NCBI GenBank assembly: GCA_910585205.1
Contig: CAJUCC010000047.1
Span: 41,672-105,671 of the forward strand
DNA: 64,000 nt
Origin: an uncultured Lachnospiraceae bacterium
Lineage (GTDB): Bacteria; Bacillota; Clostridia; Lachnospirales; Lachnospiraceae
Direction of reading: 5' to 3'
Part shown: piece by piece, positions 35,408 through 45,654 of the stretch
Layout: the number at the start of each line of letters is the position of its first letter
Numbering within the stretch: position 1 is the first letter of the stretch
The notes under the pieces: generated by a model
The model's database searches: none
Told to the model about the DNA's origin: nothing
What the model saw: the letters and a program-made list of their open reading frames with translations, nothing else
Program-made: the position numbers and the translations under genes

Positions 35408-36061
35408 ATGAGAAAAAGGTGGCAGTCGGTTGCCTATCTGCTCCTGTATCTTCTTTTGCTCTCGCTGATAACGGAATTTGAGATCAAAAAGCTGTTTGAC
35501 CTGCAAAGTTTTCTGGCGCTTATGGCGGGTTCCGTTTTGCTGACGCTGCCTTTTTGCCGGCGGGACATGGCAAAGGAGGAATTGCTGTCTGTCTTTGCCA
35601 ATAAGGCCATCGATGCGGGACTGATACAGGTATTTCTGCTGGTCTTTATCAGACTGTCCGATGCACGGGAATATTCGGGGCTTTTGCCTGATCTGGCCAT
35701 GTGTTTCCGGCCGATGCTCTATGCGTTTTGCATACGGGTGATTCTGGAACGGGAGAGTGCGGCGGATGTGCGTGCGGACGGAAACCGGGATGAAAGTGAC
35801 GGTGCAGGGCAGCGGGCAGAGGCGACGGCGGCGACGGCGGATGCGCTTACCGCAGCGGATTGTCTTACCGCGGGGCTGACAAACCGCGAGACAGAGATTG
35901 CGATGCTCATCTGCCGCAGGTATTCCAACCGGGAGATTGCGCAGGAACTGGTTATCTCGGAGACAACGGTAAAAAAGCATGTTTCCAATATATTTGAAAA
36001 GACAGGAATCCGCAGGAGAGAAGAACTGGAGGCGGCGCTCAGAGAGCAGGGCAAAAGATAA
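35408..36061 (+). CDS. Membrane-associated LuxR-type transcriptional regulator
   Basis: Protein of 217 residues: three to four hydrophobic segments in the first ~115 residues, a short linker, and a LuxR helix-turn-helix at 155-205 (LTNRETEIAMLICRRYSNREIAQEL, then SETTVKKHVSNIFEK). Such one-component membrane regulators bind DNA from the membrane. The partner is probably the MotA-like gene, which precedes it closely. AAGGAGTGGCCGTTT precedes the ATG. Signal and targets are unknown. Confidence 0.78.
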   Translation: MRKRWQSVAYLLLYLLLLSLITEFEIKKLFDLQSFLALMAGSVLLTLPFCRRDMAKEELLSVFANKAIDAGLIQVFLLVFIRLSDAREYSGLLPDLAMCFRPMLYAFCIRVILERESAADVRADGNRDESDGAGQRAEATAATADALTAADCLTAGLTNRETEIAMLICRRYSNREIAQELVISETTVKKHVSNIFEKTGIRRREELEAALREQGKR

Positions 36062-36098
36062 AATAATGGGTAATATCATATCTGTTTTTAAGGGGAAC

Positions 36099-36144
36099 GA
36101 ACAATCCCGCTTATGCCGCAGTACGGGCACAGGCGGGATTGTTC
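36099..36144. terminator. Hairpin between the converging LuxR-type and chemoreceptor genes
   Basis: GAACAATCCCGC pairs perfectly with GCGGGATTGTTC around a 22-base loop. It lies just past the LuxR-type gene and past the end of the minus-strand chemoreceptor gene; flanking T-runs are weak on both strands, so bidirectional termination is likely but not certain. Confidence 0.6.
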
Positions 36145-36171
36145 TCTTCCGGCGGAAAGCCGGATGCCGTT

Positions 36172-37755
36172 TTACAGATTATCAAATGCGCCGGTTTCCT
36201 GCCGCAGTTCTTTCACGATCTCCTCGTTGACAGCCATGCGGTCCGTAATATCGGCCATATCGGATACAAGGCTGCGGGTGCTGTCCGCGACGCCTGCGAT
36301 ACCGGCGGCGCTGTCGTCGATGGCGCCGGTAATCATGGCGATGTCATCGACGATTTCCGACATCGCGTTTCGCAGATGGGATGTCTTATCATTGAATTCG
36401 TCCATGGCCTGTTCGATATAGACGGCATCGTCTTTGTATTGTTTGCCGGCGTTTACAAACGACTGAAATTCCGTAAGAATGGAACTGTTCAGATAATCCA
36501 CGAGATTTTGCGCATTTTCGGAGAGATTGTACACTGCGCCGGTGACGATCTCGTTGACTTCCTGAATGCGGTTTGCCGCTTTCCGGCTGGAATCCGCAAG
36601 CTGCCGTACCTCTTCGGCCACGACTTTAAAGCCTTTGCCGGCCGCGCCCGCCCGTGCCGCTTCGAGGGAGGCGTTCAGGGCGATCAGGGTTGTCTGGGCG
36701 GAGATTCCCAGAATATCATCGGTCAGGGTGTTGATCTGATCCACACTCTTGCTTTGCCGGATGGCTTCTGCCAGAATATCCAGAATATCGGCGGTCTTTT
36801 TTTCCGTCACTTGCATACTGAGCTGAGCCGAGGATTCCATTTGATCGGCCCGGGTGCGCATGGCCGTGGAATAGGCGGTGATGGTATTGCATTCTTCGGC
36901 CATATCGTTGACGTCGCTCTGTATATCGGCCGCGTTGCCGTTGATGTGTCCGGCATTGTCCGCAACACCCTGCATGGAAGCGGTAAGCTCCTGTGCGAGC
37001 GCCGACAGCGCCAGTGCGCTTTCATTGGATGTGCGGGTCCGTTTCAGCACTTCTCCCACCAGATGGTCGATGCGCCCGGAGCTGTCCTGGATCGCATGGA
37101 GAATACTTTTGACCGGTCTTACGACATGGCGCAGTATGATGGAGACGGCGATGCATACGAGGAGGATGCACAGGGCAATGGACATGGCGCTAATCAGCAT
37201 GGAACCGACATAGACAGCGGAAAGCTGCTGTCTGGCGTCTGCCGTCTGGGCATTGATGGAGTCATTCAGCCCGTCGATATGCCGTTCCATGGCATCGCCG
37301 TAAACGGCCACGTCACCGTTGGCGAATGCGTAAGCATCCTGCGTTTTGCTGGAAGCGCTGGCACAGACAAGCGACACAAGGGCATGCCGGAACGCATCAT
37401 AGTCCGTGAGCAGCGCCTGATAGAGTTCCCGGTCGGCGTCCGTTACATAACTTTCGTATGCCGCAAGCATTTCATCCAGCGCCGCCTCTTCCTCTTTGAT
37501 CTGGGTTACGAGGGTAATCATCGTATTGTAGTCTGTGGCGACGATATGGGAGAGCGCCATCTTATGAATATTCATGGTCGACTGGCGGATCTCTGCCAGC
37601 CGGTTTTTTCCGGCCATATAATTGTCTGCGATATTGGCGGCATTGGCATTGACGTTTCGGATACTGGAAACAGCCAGCAGGTTGGAGAGCAGCGCCACGA
37701 TCCCGAGCAGGGCGATGGGCAGTATCAGGCTGGATTTTAAACTCATTCTTTTCAT
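36172..37755 (-). CDS. Methyl-accepting chemotaxis protein
   Basis: Chemoreceptor of 527 residues: helix 1 near 8-28, a four-helix-bundle type periplasmic-like sensor to about 185, helix 2, a short HAMP-like segment ([14 protein letters not shown]), and a signalling domain with the conserved tip [23 protein letters not shown]. It would pass signals to CheA/CheW. The start at 37755 follows GGAGG at a wide 11 bases; an earlier in-frame start at 37803 is possible. It lies 25 bases after the binding-protein gene, which may deliver its ligand. No che or flagellar genes occur in the window. Confidence 0.9.
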   Translation of the reverse strand: MKRMSLKSSLILPIALLGIVALLSNLLAVSSIRNVNANAANIADNYMAGKNRLAEIRQSTMNIHKMALSHIVATDYNTMITLVTQIKEEEAALDEMLAAYESYVTDADRELYQALLTDYDAFRHALVSLVCASASSKTQDAYAFANGDVAVYGDAMERHIDGLNDSINAQTADARQQLSAVYVGSMLISAMSIALCILLVCIAVSIILRHVVRPVKSILHAIQDSSGRIDHLVGEVLKRTRTSNESALALSALAQELTASMQGVADNAGHINGNAADIQSDVNDMAEECNTITAYSTAMRTRADQMESSAQLSMQVTEKKTADILDILAEAIRQSKSVDQINTLTDDILGISAQTTLIALNASLEAARAGAAGKGFKVVAEEVRQLADSSRKAANRIQEVNEIVTGAVYNLSENAQNLVDYLNSSILTEFQSFVNAGKQYKDDAVYIEQAMDEFNDKTSHLRNAMSEIVDDIAMITGAIDDSAAGIAGVADSTRSLVSDMADITDRMAVNEEIVKELRQETGAFDNL

Positions 37756-37780
37756 TCTCTTACTTTCCTCCGAAGCAGGT

Positions 37781-39091
37781 TTATGGAGCGGTGACGCCTT
37801 CAACCATGGTATCGAGCAGCTCCTGCAGGTTTTCGCCGTCAGGATTGCCGGCTGCCAGTTTCAGTCCGAATTCCGTGACCGGATCCCAGTAATTGCCGCC
37901 GATTCTCTGCAGGCAGGAATATTCGGACTGCGCGATCAGGGCGGTAATGGCAGGAGAGTTCTGCACGGCTGCGGATCCGGCGGCATTGATATTGGACGGA
38001 CCCTGGCCGCGCATTTCGAATCTGCGCTGCTGGTTTGCCTCGTTGGAGATCCATTCGGCGAGCAGGCAGGACCATGCGTAATGCGGGGAGTAGGCGTTGA
38101 CGCCGATCAATTTGTAGCCGGAGAAAGATGCCATCTGGATCTGCTTTCCGTCACAGGTATAAGTGGGGAGTTTGGCGGCGGCGTAATGGCTGCCCCAGGC
38201 GCTTTGTATGGCAACGGCGTTCCATACGCCGCTGATGCCTGCCACGGCCGTGCCGTTTTGCACGCCGGATAAAAATGCGCCGTCATCACCGTTTAAAAAT
38301 CCCGGATGCGCCGCAATGTCCAGCATGGCCCGTGCCACATCGATACCGTCGGCCTGGCTGCCGGCTCCGTTCCAGGTGCAGTAATTGGTAATGCCGTCAT
38401 CATTCAGCCCGACGGTCAGTCCGGTGTTGCCGAAGAAAGCATAGGTATACCAGCCGGACGACCAGTCCATAACCATCTTTTTGTCATTTGCCGCGGCGGC
38501 CTCCAGAATGCCGTCCAGTGTGCGGGCGTCTTCCGGGCTGATATATTGTGTGTTGTAGTAGAGAAAGTAGCCGTTATCGGCCGTCAGCGGCCAGGCATAG
38601 AGCGTACCGCCCACGGAGGCGGCTTCCACCGCACCTTCGAGATTGGCGGCGCGGACGGCTTCGGCGTTTTCAATCGCTTCCAGAGCGCCGGCGGCCACCA
38701 GTGTGTTCAGCTGATCGTCCGCGAAAGCAAATACATCTGCGCCGCCTTCCAGATCGCTCATCAGGGCGTCCTTGCATTCGGATTCGCTCTGCGGTGAAAA
38801 CGTGATCGTAAAATCGGCCTGGTCTTTGTATGTCTCCTGAAATTCTTCCAGTATTTGCTGCAGCAGTTCCTCGTCCTCCGCGGCGCCCCAGACGGTCAGT
38901 TCCACCTTGCCGGAGTCCGCCTCCCGCTGCTGCTGCATGGATACGGGTTCTGCAGGGGATGCGGTATTGTCGTCTGCCTCAGCCGCGTCGTTTACGCCGT
39001 TTACGGCGGTTGTGCATCCTGTCAGCGCGGCGGACATCATAACTGTCAGGAGCAGTGCGAATGTTTTCAATTTTGTGTTCATTGCTCTCAT
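37781..39091 (-). CDS. Extracellular solute-binding lipoprotein (sugar type)
   Basis: Substrate-binding protein of 436 residues, family 1. Signal peptide with the lipobox ALTGC, Cys26. The mature part starts after a Ser/Glu/Asp-rich linker; [19 protein letters not shown] and [20 protein letters not shown] are typical of carbohydrate-binding members. No permease or ATPase genes are adjacent; the next gene on the transcript is a chemoreceptor. AGGAAACGACCT precedes the chosen ATG; the frame upstream to 39130 runs into the preceding terminator. It may serve sensing rather than, or as well as, uptake. Confidence 0.87.
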   Translation of the reverse strand: MRAMNTKLKTFALLLTVMMSAALTGCTTAVNGVNDAAEADDNTASPAEPVSMQQQREADSGKVELTVWGAAEDEELLQQILEEFQETYKDQADFTITFSPQSESECKDALMSDLEGGADVFAFADDQLNTLVAAGALEAIENAEAVRAANLEGAVEAASVGGTLYAWPLTADNGYFLYYNTQYISPEDARTLDGILEAAAANDKKMVMDWSSGWYTYAFFGNTGLTVGLNDDGITNYCTWNGAGSQADGIDVARAMLDIAAHPGFLNGDDGAFLSGVQNGTAVAGISGVWNAVAIQSAWGSHYAAAKLPTYTCDGKQIQMASFSGYKLIGVNAYSPHYAWSCLLAEWISNEANQQRRFEMRGQGPSNINAAGSAAVQNSPAITALIAQSEYSCLQRIGGNYWDPVTEFGLKLAAGNPDGENLQELLDTMVEGVTAP

Positions 39092-39139
39092 AGGTCGTTT
39101 CCTGTCAAATAAATAATGTGTCTGATACATATGGGAAAG

Positions 39140-39194
39140 AAAAGCCTCCTGCCCGATGAAAATGCTGTATTTTGAATCAGGACAGGAGGCTTTT
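39140..39194 (-). terminator. Terminator after buk
   Basis: AAAAGCCTCCTG (39140-39151) and CAGGAGGCTTTT (39183-39194) form a perfect 12-base stem; the minus-strand read ends in TTTTCTTT. It stands between buk and the binding-protein gene. Confidence 0.85.
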
Positions 39195-39217
39195 ACCTTT
39201 TATTTGATTGATATGGA

Positions 39218-40285
39218 TTAATATTCCATTGCCTTTTCTTCACCGTTCATGACACGGAGTGCACCCTGTGCCAGAGCCAGCAGTTCGTCTTCGCCGGGAT
39301 AAACGGTGACGGGAGCGATCCAGCCTGCTTTTTCCTTTAATGCGGATACGACATCGTTATCATATGCGATGCCGCCGGTAATAATGATCTGGTCAACGTT
39401 ACCTTCGAGCACACATGCCATGGAGCCCATGTCTTTTGCAACCTGCAGGATAAAAGCATCGCGGATTGTCTTTGCTTCTGCATTGCCTTCGTCCACCATC
39501 TTCCCCACGTTGCGCATGTCGTTTGTGCCGAGGTAGGCGTTAAAACCGCCGTTTCCCACGATTTTCTTATAGACCTGCGCCTGGGTGTATTCGCCGGAAA
39601 AGCACATTTTAATCAGAGAGCCGCTCGGCACACCGCCTGCCCGTTCCGGGGAGAACGCGCCGTCGCCGTCGAGGGCATTGAAAACATCAATGACGCGGCC
39701 TTTCCGGTGAGCGCCGACCGAAACACCGCCGCCCATGTGTACAACGACGAGATTCAGAGAATCATAGGGTTTTCCGGTTTCCTTTGCGTAGCGCTTGGCT
39801 ACGGCTTTCTGATTCAGCGCATGGAAGATGCTGACACGGGGAAGCTCCGGTACGCCGGAATATCTGGCTTCCGGCATCAGTTCGTCCACAACCACCGGAT
39901 CTACAATATAAGAGGGAACGCCGATCGAATCCGCGATTTCCCGTGCCAGAATGCCGCCGAGATTGGATGCATGCTGTCCCTGCACACCTGTTTTCAGATC
40001 GGCCATCAGTTCGTCCGTCACGGGATATGTGCCGCCGGATATGGGTTTTAACATACCGCCGCGCCCTACGATTACATTCAGGGAGTGAATATCAAAGTCC
40101 TTTTCCTGTAACAGGTTTACGATAATATTTTTCCGAAAATCCTTCTGATCCACGATGGAGGCATAGCTTGCAATCTCCTCCGTGGAATGACGGAGCGTTT
40201 CTTCGAATAACAGCGTTTCATCCTCAAACACACCGATCTTGGTGGAGGTGGAACCGGGATTGATAATTAAACTCTTGATAGACAT
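39218..40285 (-). CDS. buk: Butyrate kinase
   Basis: Acetokinase-family enzyme of 355 residues that makes butyrate and ATP from butyryl phosphate. Signature [12 protein letters not shown] at the start, [13 protein letters not shown] near the middle, and IITGGIAYD near the end. It follows ptb by 43 bases on the same strand, the classical ptb-buk pair of clostridial butyrate production. Isobutyrate or related acids may also be used. A terminator follows. Confidence 0.95.
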   Translation of the reverse strand: MSIKSLIINPGSTSTKIGVFEDETLLFEETLRHSTEEIASYASIVDQKDFRKNIIVNLLQEKDFDIHSLNVIVGRGGMLKPISGGTYPVTDELMADLKTGVQGQHASNLGGILAREIADSIGVPSYIVDPVVVDELMPEARYSGVPELPRVSIFHALNQKAVAKRYAKETGKPYDSLNLVVVHMGGGVSVGAHRKGRVIDVFNALDGDGAFSPERAGGVPSGSLIKMCFSGEYTQAQVYKKIVGNGGFNAYLGTNDMRNVGKMVDEGNAEAKTIRDAFILQVAKDMGSMACVLEGNVDQIIITGGIAYDNDVVSALKEKAGWIAPVTVYPGEDELLALAQGALRVMNGEEKAMEY

Positions 40286-40328
40286 TTGTTTACCTCATTT
40301 CTGCGCTGTCTGCGCGTGTGGGGAACGA

Positions 40329-41249
40329 TTAGCGGTTATTTTTCATATATTCCGCAACGACTGCACCCAGAGCCAGGGAGTTCACCTTGACTTCGAAGGA
40401 ATCGGAGCGGGATGTAAGGATAACGGGTGCCTTTGTACCGGTCAGCAGATTGCCGTTTACCACATCGGCCGTATGTACCATGGCTTTGTATACAAGATTG
40501 CCCGCATGAATGTCCGGGAATAACAGAATATCCGCATCACCCTGGATAGCACGGTCGGTAGCGCCTTTGTGTTTTGCGGCTTCCGCGTCGATCGCCAGAT
40601 CAAAGGAGAGCGGGCCGTCCACGATACAATCGGTGATTCTACCGTCTTTGTTCATCTGTGTCAGCTCGGCGGCTTCCACCGTAGCGGGCATTTTGGGATT
40701 TACCACCTCAACGGCGGCAAGGGGAGCTACTTTGGGATTTTCAATGCCGCAGGCCTTTGTGATCTGTAACGTATTATTGATAATATTGACTTTATCTTCC
40801 AGTGTCGGATAAGGAATAAACGCCACATCCGTTAAAAACAACAGGTGATCGATGTTTTTGACATCAAAAACGCAGACATGGGATAACGCGCTGCCGGTCC
40901 GCAGGCCGACTTCTTTGTTCAATACGCTCTTTAAGAAATCTTTTGTGCTGATAAGTCCTTTCATGTACATGTCAGCCACGCCGTCGTGAACCAGTTTTAC
41001 GGCTGCCAGAGACGCCTCGATGTCATCTTTCACATCGATAATCTCAAAGTCGGAAATATCGGTCTGAATTTCCTTTGCCACTGCTTCGATTTTTTCTTTG
41101 TCTCCGACGAGGATCGCGTCCGCAATGCTGCGGTCTTTCGCTGCCCGGACAGCTTCCAGTACGGCGGAGTCCTGCGCGACAGCGACCGATACTTTTTTCA
41201 TTTCAAATTCGGATACCCGGGATACCAGTTCGTCAAATGTTTTGCTCAT
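40329..41249 (-). CDS. ptb: Phosphate butyryltransferase
   Basis: Enzyme of 306 residues that turns butyryl-CoA and phosphate into butyryl phosphate. Typical stretches: MYMKGLISTKDFLKSVLN, LTDVAFIPYPTLEDKVNIINN and DGPLSFDLAIDAEAAKHKG. It is first in the ptb-buk unit; a promoter lies about 75 bases upstream. AAGAGGTGTGACAA precedes the ATG. Acyl-CoA synthesis genes for butyrate are not in this window. Confidence 0.95.
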   Translation of the reverse strand: MSKTFDELVSRVSEFEMKKVSVAVAQDSAVLEAVRAAKDRSIADAILVGDKEKIEAVAKEIQTDISDFEIIDVKDDIEASLAAVKLVHDGVADMYMKGLISTKDFLKSVLNKEVGLRTGSALSHVCVFDVKNIDHLLFLTDVAFIPYPTLEDKVNIINNTLQITKACGIENPKVAPLAAVEVVNPKMPATVEAAELTQMNKDGRITDCIVDGPLSFDLAIDAEAAKHKGATDRAIQGDADILLFPDIHAGNLVYKAMVHTADVVNGNLLTGTKAPVILTSRSDSFEVKVNSLALGAVVAEYMKNNR

Positions 41250-41325
41250 TTGTCACACCTCTTATGATTTCATAATATTTTTGTTCCCCCATAAGCCTGA
41301 AAAAGAGGAAAAAATGTTCGTTAAA

Positions 41326-41354
41326 ATAATAACACTTATAATAGGAAAGGTCAA
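41326..41354 (-). promoter_or_regulatory. Sigma-A promoter of ptb-buk
   Basis: On the minus strand TTGACC (41349-41354), a 17-base spacer and TATTAT (41326-41331). No terminator separates it from the upstream cstA gene, so read-through is possible. Confidence 0.65.
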
Positions 41355-41368
41355 GTTATGCCGGACAA

Positions 41369-42826
41369 TTATGGAGCGGAAGTCCGCACGTCATTTTTAT
41401 GCCCTGCCCATTCACGCCAGAGAAAGATTGCCAGGAAGACAACGGCACTGACAATGCCGATCGGATAGGCGATGGATGTGGACATATTCAGGCATTCCGG
41501 CGCCTGAAAGAAATAGGTGATGGATACCGCAGACATAAAAGTTGCGGGTAATGCCGCCATATAGCAGGCAATGGGCGGAAAACCGTTGCGGTGCAGATAA
41601 ACGGCGCCGGCCCAGAGAACCATCATGGCCAGTGTCTGATTCGACCAGGAGAAATATTTCCACAAAACGGCGAAGTTGCCCCACTGGGTGAGCAGCGCGC
41701 CGACGCCGAGAACCGGGATCGTGAGCAGTGCGCGCTTTTTCAAATCGTTCTGGTCGATATGAAACCAGTCTGACAGTGTCAGCCGGGCGGAGCGGAATGC
41801 CGTGTCGCCGGATGTGATCGGACAGGCGATAACGCCGAGCATTGCCAGGATACCGCCGATGGTTCCCATCATTTTAGTACAGATTTCATAAACAACGTTT
41901 GCCGCGCCGTCTGCCAGCGCCGTGTTCAGGCCGCCGACCGTGCCGTAGAAGGTGACGCCTGCCGCCGCCCAGATCAGAGCGATAATGCCTTCCGTCACCA
42001 TGGCGCCGTAAAATATTTTGCGGCCCTCGCGTTCGGAAGTCATACAGCGCGCCACCATCGGTGACTGGGTTGCATGGAAGCCGGAAATGGCGCCGCATGC
42101 CACGGTGACAAACATCTGTGCCCAGACCGGGGTGCCGCCCGGATGGCCCGTGCCGTCCACACCGATATATGCCCATATTTCAGGCATTGCGGCGCGGTAG
42201 TCCCCGTTTGTGAGCATAACGGCCATCAGCCCGATGGCCATGATAATCAGGCATCCGCCGAAAATGGGATACAGTTTTCCGATCAGTTTGTCGATCGGCA
42301 GAAATGTGGCGATCAGATAATATATCATAACGACAATCAGCCAGAATGTGGCGTTCATCCAGCCGGGCGTCAGTTTGGCAAGCAGCGCTGCCGGATTTTT
42401 GGCGAAATTGACGCCGACAAGGACGAGCAGAATAACGGAAAAGATACGCATGACAAAGAGCATAAACTTTCCGAGATATATGCCGACGATCTCGGAAATG
42501 GATGCGCCGTCATGCCGTTCGCTCATCATTCCGGAGAGAAAGTCATGGACACCGCCGCCCAGAATCGTTCCGAATACGATCCAGAGATAGACGCGCGGCC
42601 CCCAGCAGGCGCCTGACAGCGCGCCGAAAATCGGTCCCAGTCCCGCGATATTCAGCAGTTGGACGAGAAAGAGCCGCCAGGTTTTCATCGGTGCATAGTC
42701 TACACCGTCCGGGTGGAGAACGGCCGGCGTTTTGCGGTTATCCACACAGAAAACCTTTTCCGTGAGTTTGCCGTACAGTGCAAAGCCTGCGATAAGTACG
42801 GCCAGTGAAACAAGAAACGTGATCAT
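41369..42826 (-). CDS. cstA: CstA-family peptide/pyruvate transporter
   Basis: Membrane protein of 485 residues with more than ten helices, of the shorter Firmicutes CstA type (E. coli CstA has about 700). Recognisable: GPIFGALSGACWGPRVYLWIV, GGGVHDFLSGMMSERHDGASI and the ATQSPMVARCMTSE region. CstA proteins import peptides or pyruvate during carbon starvation. Two TTTGTNACAAA sites flank its promoter region. AGAGGGGGTAAATTTT precedes the ATG. Confidence 0.9.
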   Translation of the reverse strand: MITFLVSLAVLIAGFALYGKLTEKVFCVDNRKTPAVLHPDGVDYAPMKTWRLFLVQLLNIAGLGPIFGALSGACWGPRVYLWIVFGTILGGGVHDFLSGMMSERHDGASISEIVGIYLGKFMLFVMRIFSVILLVLVGVNFAKNPAALLAKLTPGWMNATFWLIVVMIYYLIATFLPIDKLIGKLYPIFGGCLIIMAIGLMAVMLTNGDYRAAMPEIWAYIGVDGTGHPGGTPVWAQMFVTVACGAISGFHATQSPMVARCMTSEREGRKIFYGAMVTEGIIALIWAAAGVTFYGTVGGLNTALADGAANVVYEICTKMMGTIGGILAMLGVIACPITSGDTAFRSARLTLSDWFHIDQNDLKKRALLTIPVLGVGALLTQWGNFAVLWKYFSWSNQTLAMMVLWAGAVYLHRNGFPPIACYMAALPATFMSAVSITYFFQAPECLNMSTSIAYPIGIVSAVVFLAIFLWREWAGHKNDVRTSAP

Positions 42827-42850
42827 AAAATTTACCCCCTCTTTTGATCA

Positions 42851-42909
42851 TTTGTAACAAAAAAATTTCCTTTTCTATCAAATTATATCACTTTTTGTTA
42901 CAAAGACAA
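42851..42909 (-). promoter_or_regulatory. cstA promoter with paired TTTGTNACAAA operators
   Basis: Minus-strand TTGTCT (42904-42909), a 16-base spacer and TATAAT (42882-42887). One TTTGTNACAAA palindrome (42894-42904) lies between -35 and -10; a second (42851-42861) lies just after the expected start of transcription, 33 bases apart. This fits repressor control. Confidence 0.6.
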
Positions 42910-42976
42910 GGCGTCAGAGGGATATTTCAGGACAAAAACCGGACGGACGGAAATCAAGGAAAAATCGCGGAAAGGT

Positions 42977-43005
42977 TGAATTATTCGGATGAATCTGTTA
43001 AAATA
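42977..43005 (+). promoter_or_regulatory. Sigma-A promoter of secA
   Basis: TTGAAT (42977-42982), a 17-base spacer and TAAAAT (43000-43005). Confidence 0.6.
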
Positions 43006-43079
43006 TAGCACGTTGATAAAATAAGAAGCAAAAAATTGCAGTATAATATGGAAAGGATAATGACAGGAGCCGGACCAAT

Positions 43080-45644
43080 ATGAATATCGTACAGAAAATA
43101 TTTGGAACTCACAGCGCGCGGGAACTGAAACGGATTACGCCGCTGGTGGATAAAATCGAATCGCTGCGTCCGGATATGCAGGCGCTGACCGATGAGGCAT
43201 TGCGGGAGAAAACGCAGGAATTTAAAAAACGGTTGGATGAAGGCGCGACGCTGGATGATCTGCTTCCGGAGGCGTATGCGGCAGTACGGGAAGCGGCGCG
43301 GCGCGTTTTGAATATGGAGCATTTCCGGGTACAGTTGATCGGCGGCATTATCCTCCATCAGGGTCGTATTGCGGAGATGAAAACCGGTGAAGGAAAAACG
43401 CTGGTATCGACACTTCCCGCCTATCTGAACGCATTGACGGGCAGAGGCGTGCATGTGGTAACGGTCAATGACTATCTGGCGAAGCGTGACGCGGAGTGGA
43501 TGGGACAAGTGCATGAATTTCTCGGTCTGAAAGTAGGCGTGGTGCTGAATTCGATGACATCAGAGGAGCGGCGGGCGGCATACGGCTGTGACATCACATA
43601 TGTGACAAATAACGAACTCGGCTTCGATTATCTGCGCGATAATATGGTTATCTACAAGGAACAGCTTGTTCTGCGGGAACTGCACTATGCGATTATCGAC
43701 GAGGTTGACTCGGTTCTGATCGACGAGGCCCGCACGCCGCTGATTATTTCCGGGCAGAGCGGAAAATCCACGAGGCTTTATGAGGCGTGCGATATTCTGG
43801 CAAGGCAGATGACCCGCGGTGCGGATGTGGAAGACTTGTCGAAAATCGATGCCATTATGGGAATTGAGCAGGAGGAGAGCGGGGACTTTATCGTCAACGA
43901 AAAGGATAAGGTCGTGAATCTGACGGCGGAAGGCGTCTCCAAGGTGGAGAAGTTTTTCAGTATTGAAAACCTTGCCGATCCCGATAATCTGGAAATCCAG
44001 CACAATATTATTCTGGCGCTGCGCGCCCATAATCTGATGTTCCGCGATCAGGATTATGTGGTCAAGGACGAGCAGGTTCTGATTGTCGATGAATTCACCG
44101 GGCGGATTATGCCGGGCAGGCGGTATTCCGACGGTCTGCATCAGGCGATTGAGGCAAAAGAGCATGTCAAGGTAAAACGTGAGAGCAAGACGCTGGCAAC
44201 GATCACGTTCCAGAACTTTTTTAATAAATTTGAAAAGAAGAGCGGTATGACCGGTACGGCGCTGACAGAGGAAAAGGAGTTCCGTGACATCTACGGGATG
44301 GATGTAATTGAGATTCCCACCAACAAGCCGGTCAAACGTATCGATCAGCAGGATGCGGTCTATAAGACGAAGAAAGAAAAACTGCATGCGATTGTGGAAG
44401 CCGTGCGGGAAGCGCATGCAAAAGGGCAGCCGGTGCTTGTCGGCACGATTACGATCGAGGCATCGGAAGAACTGAGCCGCCTGCTGAAAAAAGAGGGAAT
44501 CGAGCACAAGGTGCTGAATGCCAAGTTCCATGAGCTGGAGGCCGAGATCGTGGCGGATGCCGGTATCCATGGAGCGGTGACGATTGCCACCAATATGGCG
44601 GGCCGCGGTACGGATATTAAGCTGGATGAAGAGTCCAGAGCTGCCGGCGGTCTGAAAATCATCGGCACGGAACGCCATGAATCGCGGCGTATTGACAATC
44701 AGCTCCGGGGCCGCAGCGGCCGGCAGGGAGATCCGGGCGAATCCAAATTTTATATTTCACTGGAAGACGATCTGATGCGCCTGTTCGGTTCGGAACGTCT
44801 GATTAATATGTTTAACGCTCTGGGGATTCCCGAGAATCAGGAGATCGAACATAAGACGCTGACAAACGCCATCGAGACGGCACAGAAGAAAATTGAGAGC
44901 AATAACTTCGGCATCCGTAAAAATTTGCTGGAATACGATCAGGTCATGAATGAGCAGCGCGAGATTATGTATGCGGAGCGCCGCCGCGTGCTGGACGGCG
45001 AAAGCATGCGGGACGTGATCTATAAGATGATAACGGATATTGTGGAGGATACGGTCGATACCTGTATCGGTGACGATACGGACTCGGACGACTGGGATAT
45101 GACAGAGCTGAATACGCTGCTGCTTCCGATTATACCGCTGAAGGTCATTAACCGTGGACGCATCGAGAAATTGCAGAAAAACAGCTTAAAGCATCAGTTA
45201 AAGGAAGAAGCGGTGCGGCTGTATGAGAGCAAGGAAGCGGAGTTCCCGGAGATTGAGGCCATCCGCGAATTGGAGCGGGTTGTGCTGCTGAAGGTGATTG
45301 ACAGACGGTGGATGGATCATATCGACGATATGGATCAGCTCCGTCAGGGCATCGGGCTGCAGGCATACGGCCAGCGGGATCCGCTTGTGGAGTATAAGCT
45401 CAGCGGCTATGAGATGTTTGACGGTATGACGGACAATATCCGCGAGGATACGGTCAAGCTGCTCTTCCATGTACGGGTGGAGCAGAAAGTGGAACGGGAA
45501 CAGGTTGCGAAAGTGACCGGAACCAATAAGGACGATTCCGTGCAGAAAGGGCCGGTGAAACGGGAGAATGCCAAAGTATATCCCAACGATCCGTGTCCCT
45601 GCGGAAGCGGTAAAAAATATAAACAGTGCTGCGGCAGAAAGTAG
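43080..45644 (+). CDS. secA: Preprotein translocase ATPase SecA
   Basis: Motor of the Sec secretion system, 854 residues. Walker A-type [11 protein letters not shown] near residue 101, Walker B DEVDS, the helicase stretch [12 protein letters not shown] and [11 protein letters not shown]. The C-terminal zinc motif is complete ([13 protein letters not shown]), used for SecB/lipid contact. It pushes preproteins through SecYEG. The prfB gene follows after 10 bases, an arrangement often seen in Firmicutes. Confidence 0.97.
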   Translation: MNIVQKIFGTHSARELKRITPLVDKIESLRPDMQALTDEALREKTQEFKKRLDEGATLDDLLPEAYAAVREAARRVLNMEHFRVQLIGGIILHQGRIAEMKTGEGKTLVSTLPAYLNALTGRGVHVVTVNDYLAKRDAEWMGQVHEFLGLKVGVVLNSMTSEERRAAYGCDITYVTNNELGFDYLRDNMVIYKEQLVLRELHYAIIDEVDSVLIDEARTPLIISGQSGKSTRLYEACDILARQMTRGADVEDLSKIDAIMGIEQEESGDFIVNEKDKVVNLTAEGVSKVEKFFSIENLADPDNLEIQHNIILALRAHNLMFRDQDYVVKDEQVLIVDEFTGRIMPGRRYSDGLHQAIEAKEHVKVKRESKTLATITFQNFFNKFEKKSGMTGTALTEEKEFRDIYGMDVIEIPTNKPVKRIDQQDAVYKTKKEKLHAIVEAVREAHAKGQPVLVGTITIEASEELSRLLKKEGIEHKVLNAKFHELEAEIVADAGIHGAVTIATNMAGRGTDIKLDEESRAAGGLKIIGTERHESRRIDNQLRGRSGRQGDPGESKFYISLEDDLMRLFGSERLINMFNALGIPENQEIEHKTLTNAIETAQKKIESNNFGIRKNLLEYDQVMNEQREIMYAERRRVLDGESMRDVIYKMITDIVEDTVDTCIGDDTDSDDWDMTELNTLLLPIIPLKVINRGRIEKLQKNSLKHQLKEEAVRLYESKEAEFPEIEAIRELERVVLLKVIDRRWMDHIDDMDQLRQGIGLQAYGQRDPLVEYKLSGYEMFDGMTDNIREDTVKLLFHVRVEQKVEREQVAKVTGTNKDDSVQKGPVKRENAKVYPNDPCPCGSGKKYKQCCGRK

Positions 45645-45654
45645 GTGACGTTAA

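Noticed and set aside
36139..37740. Plus-strand reading frame of 533 codons
   Set aside because: Mirror of the chemoreceptor gene; Gly/His/Asp-rich with no family signal.
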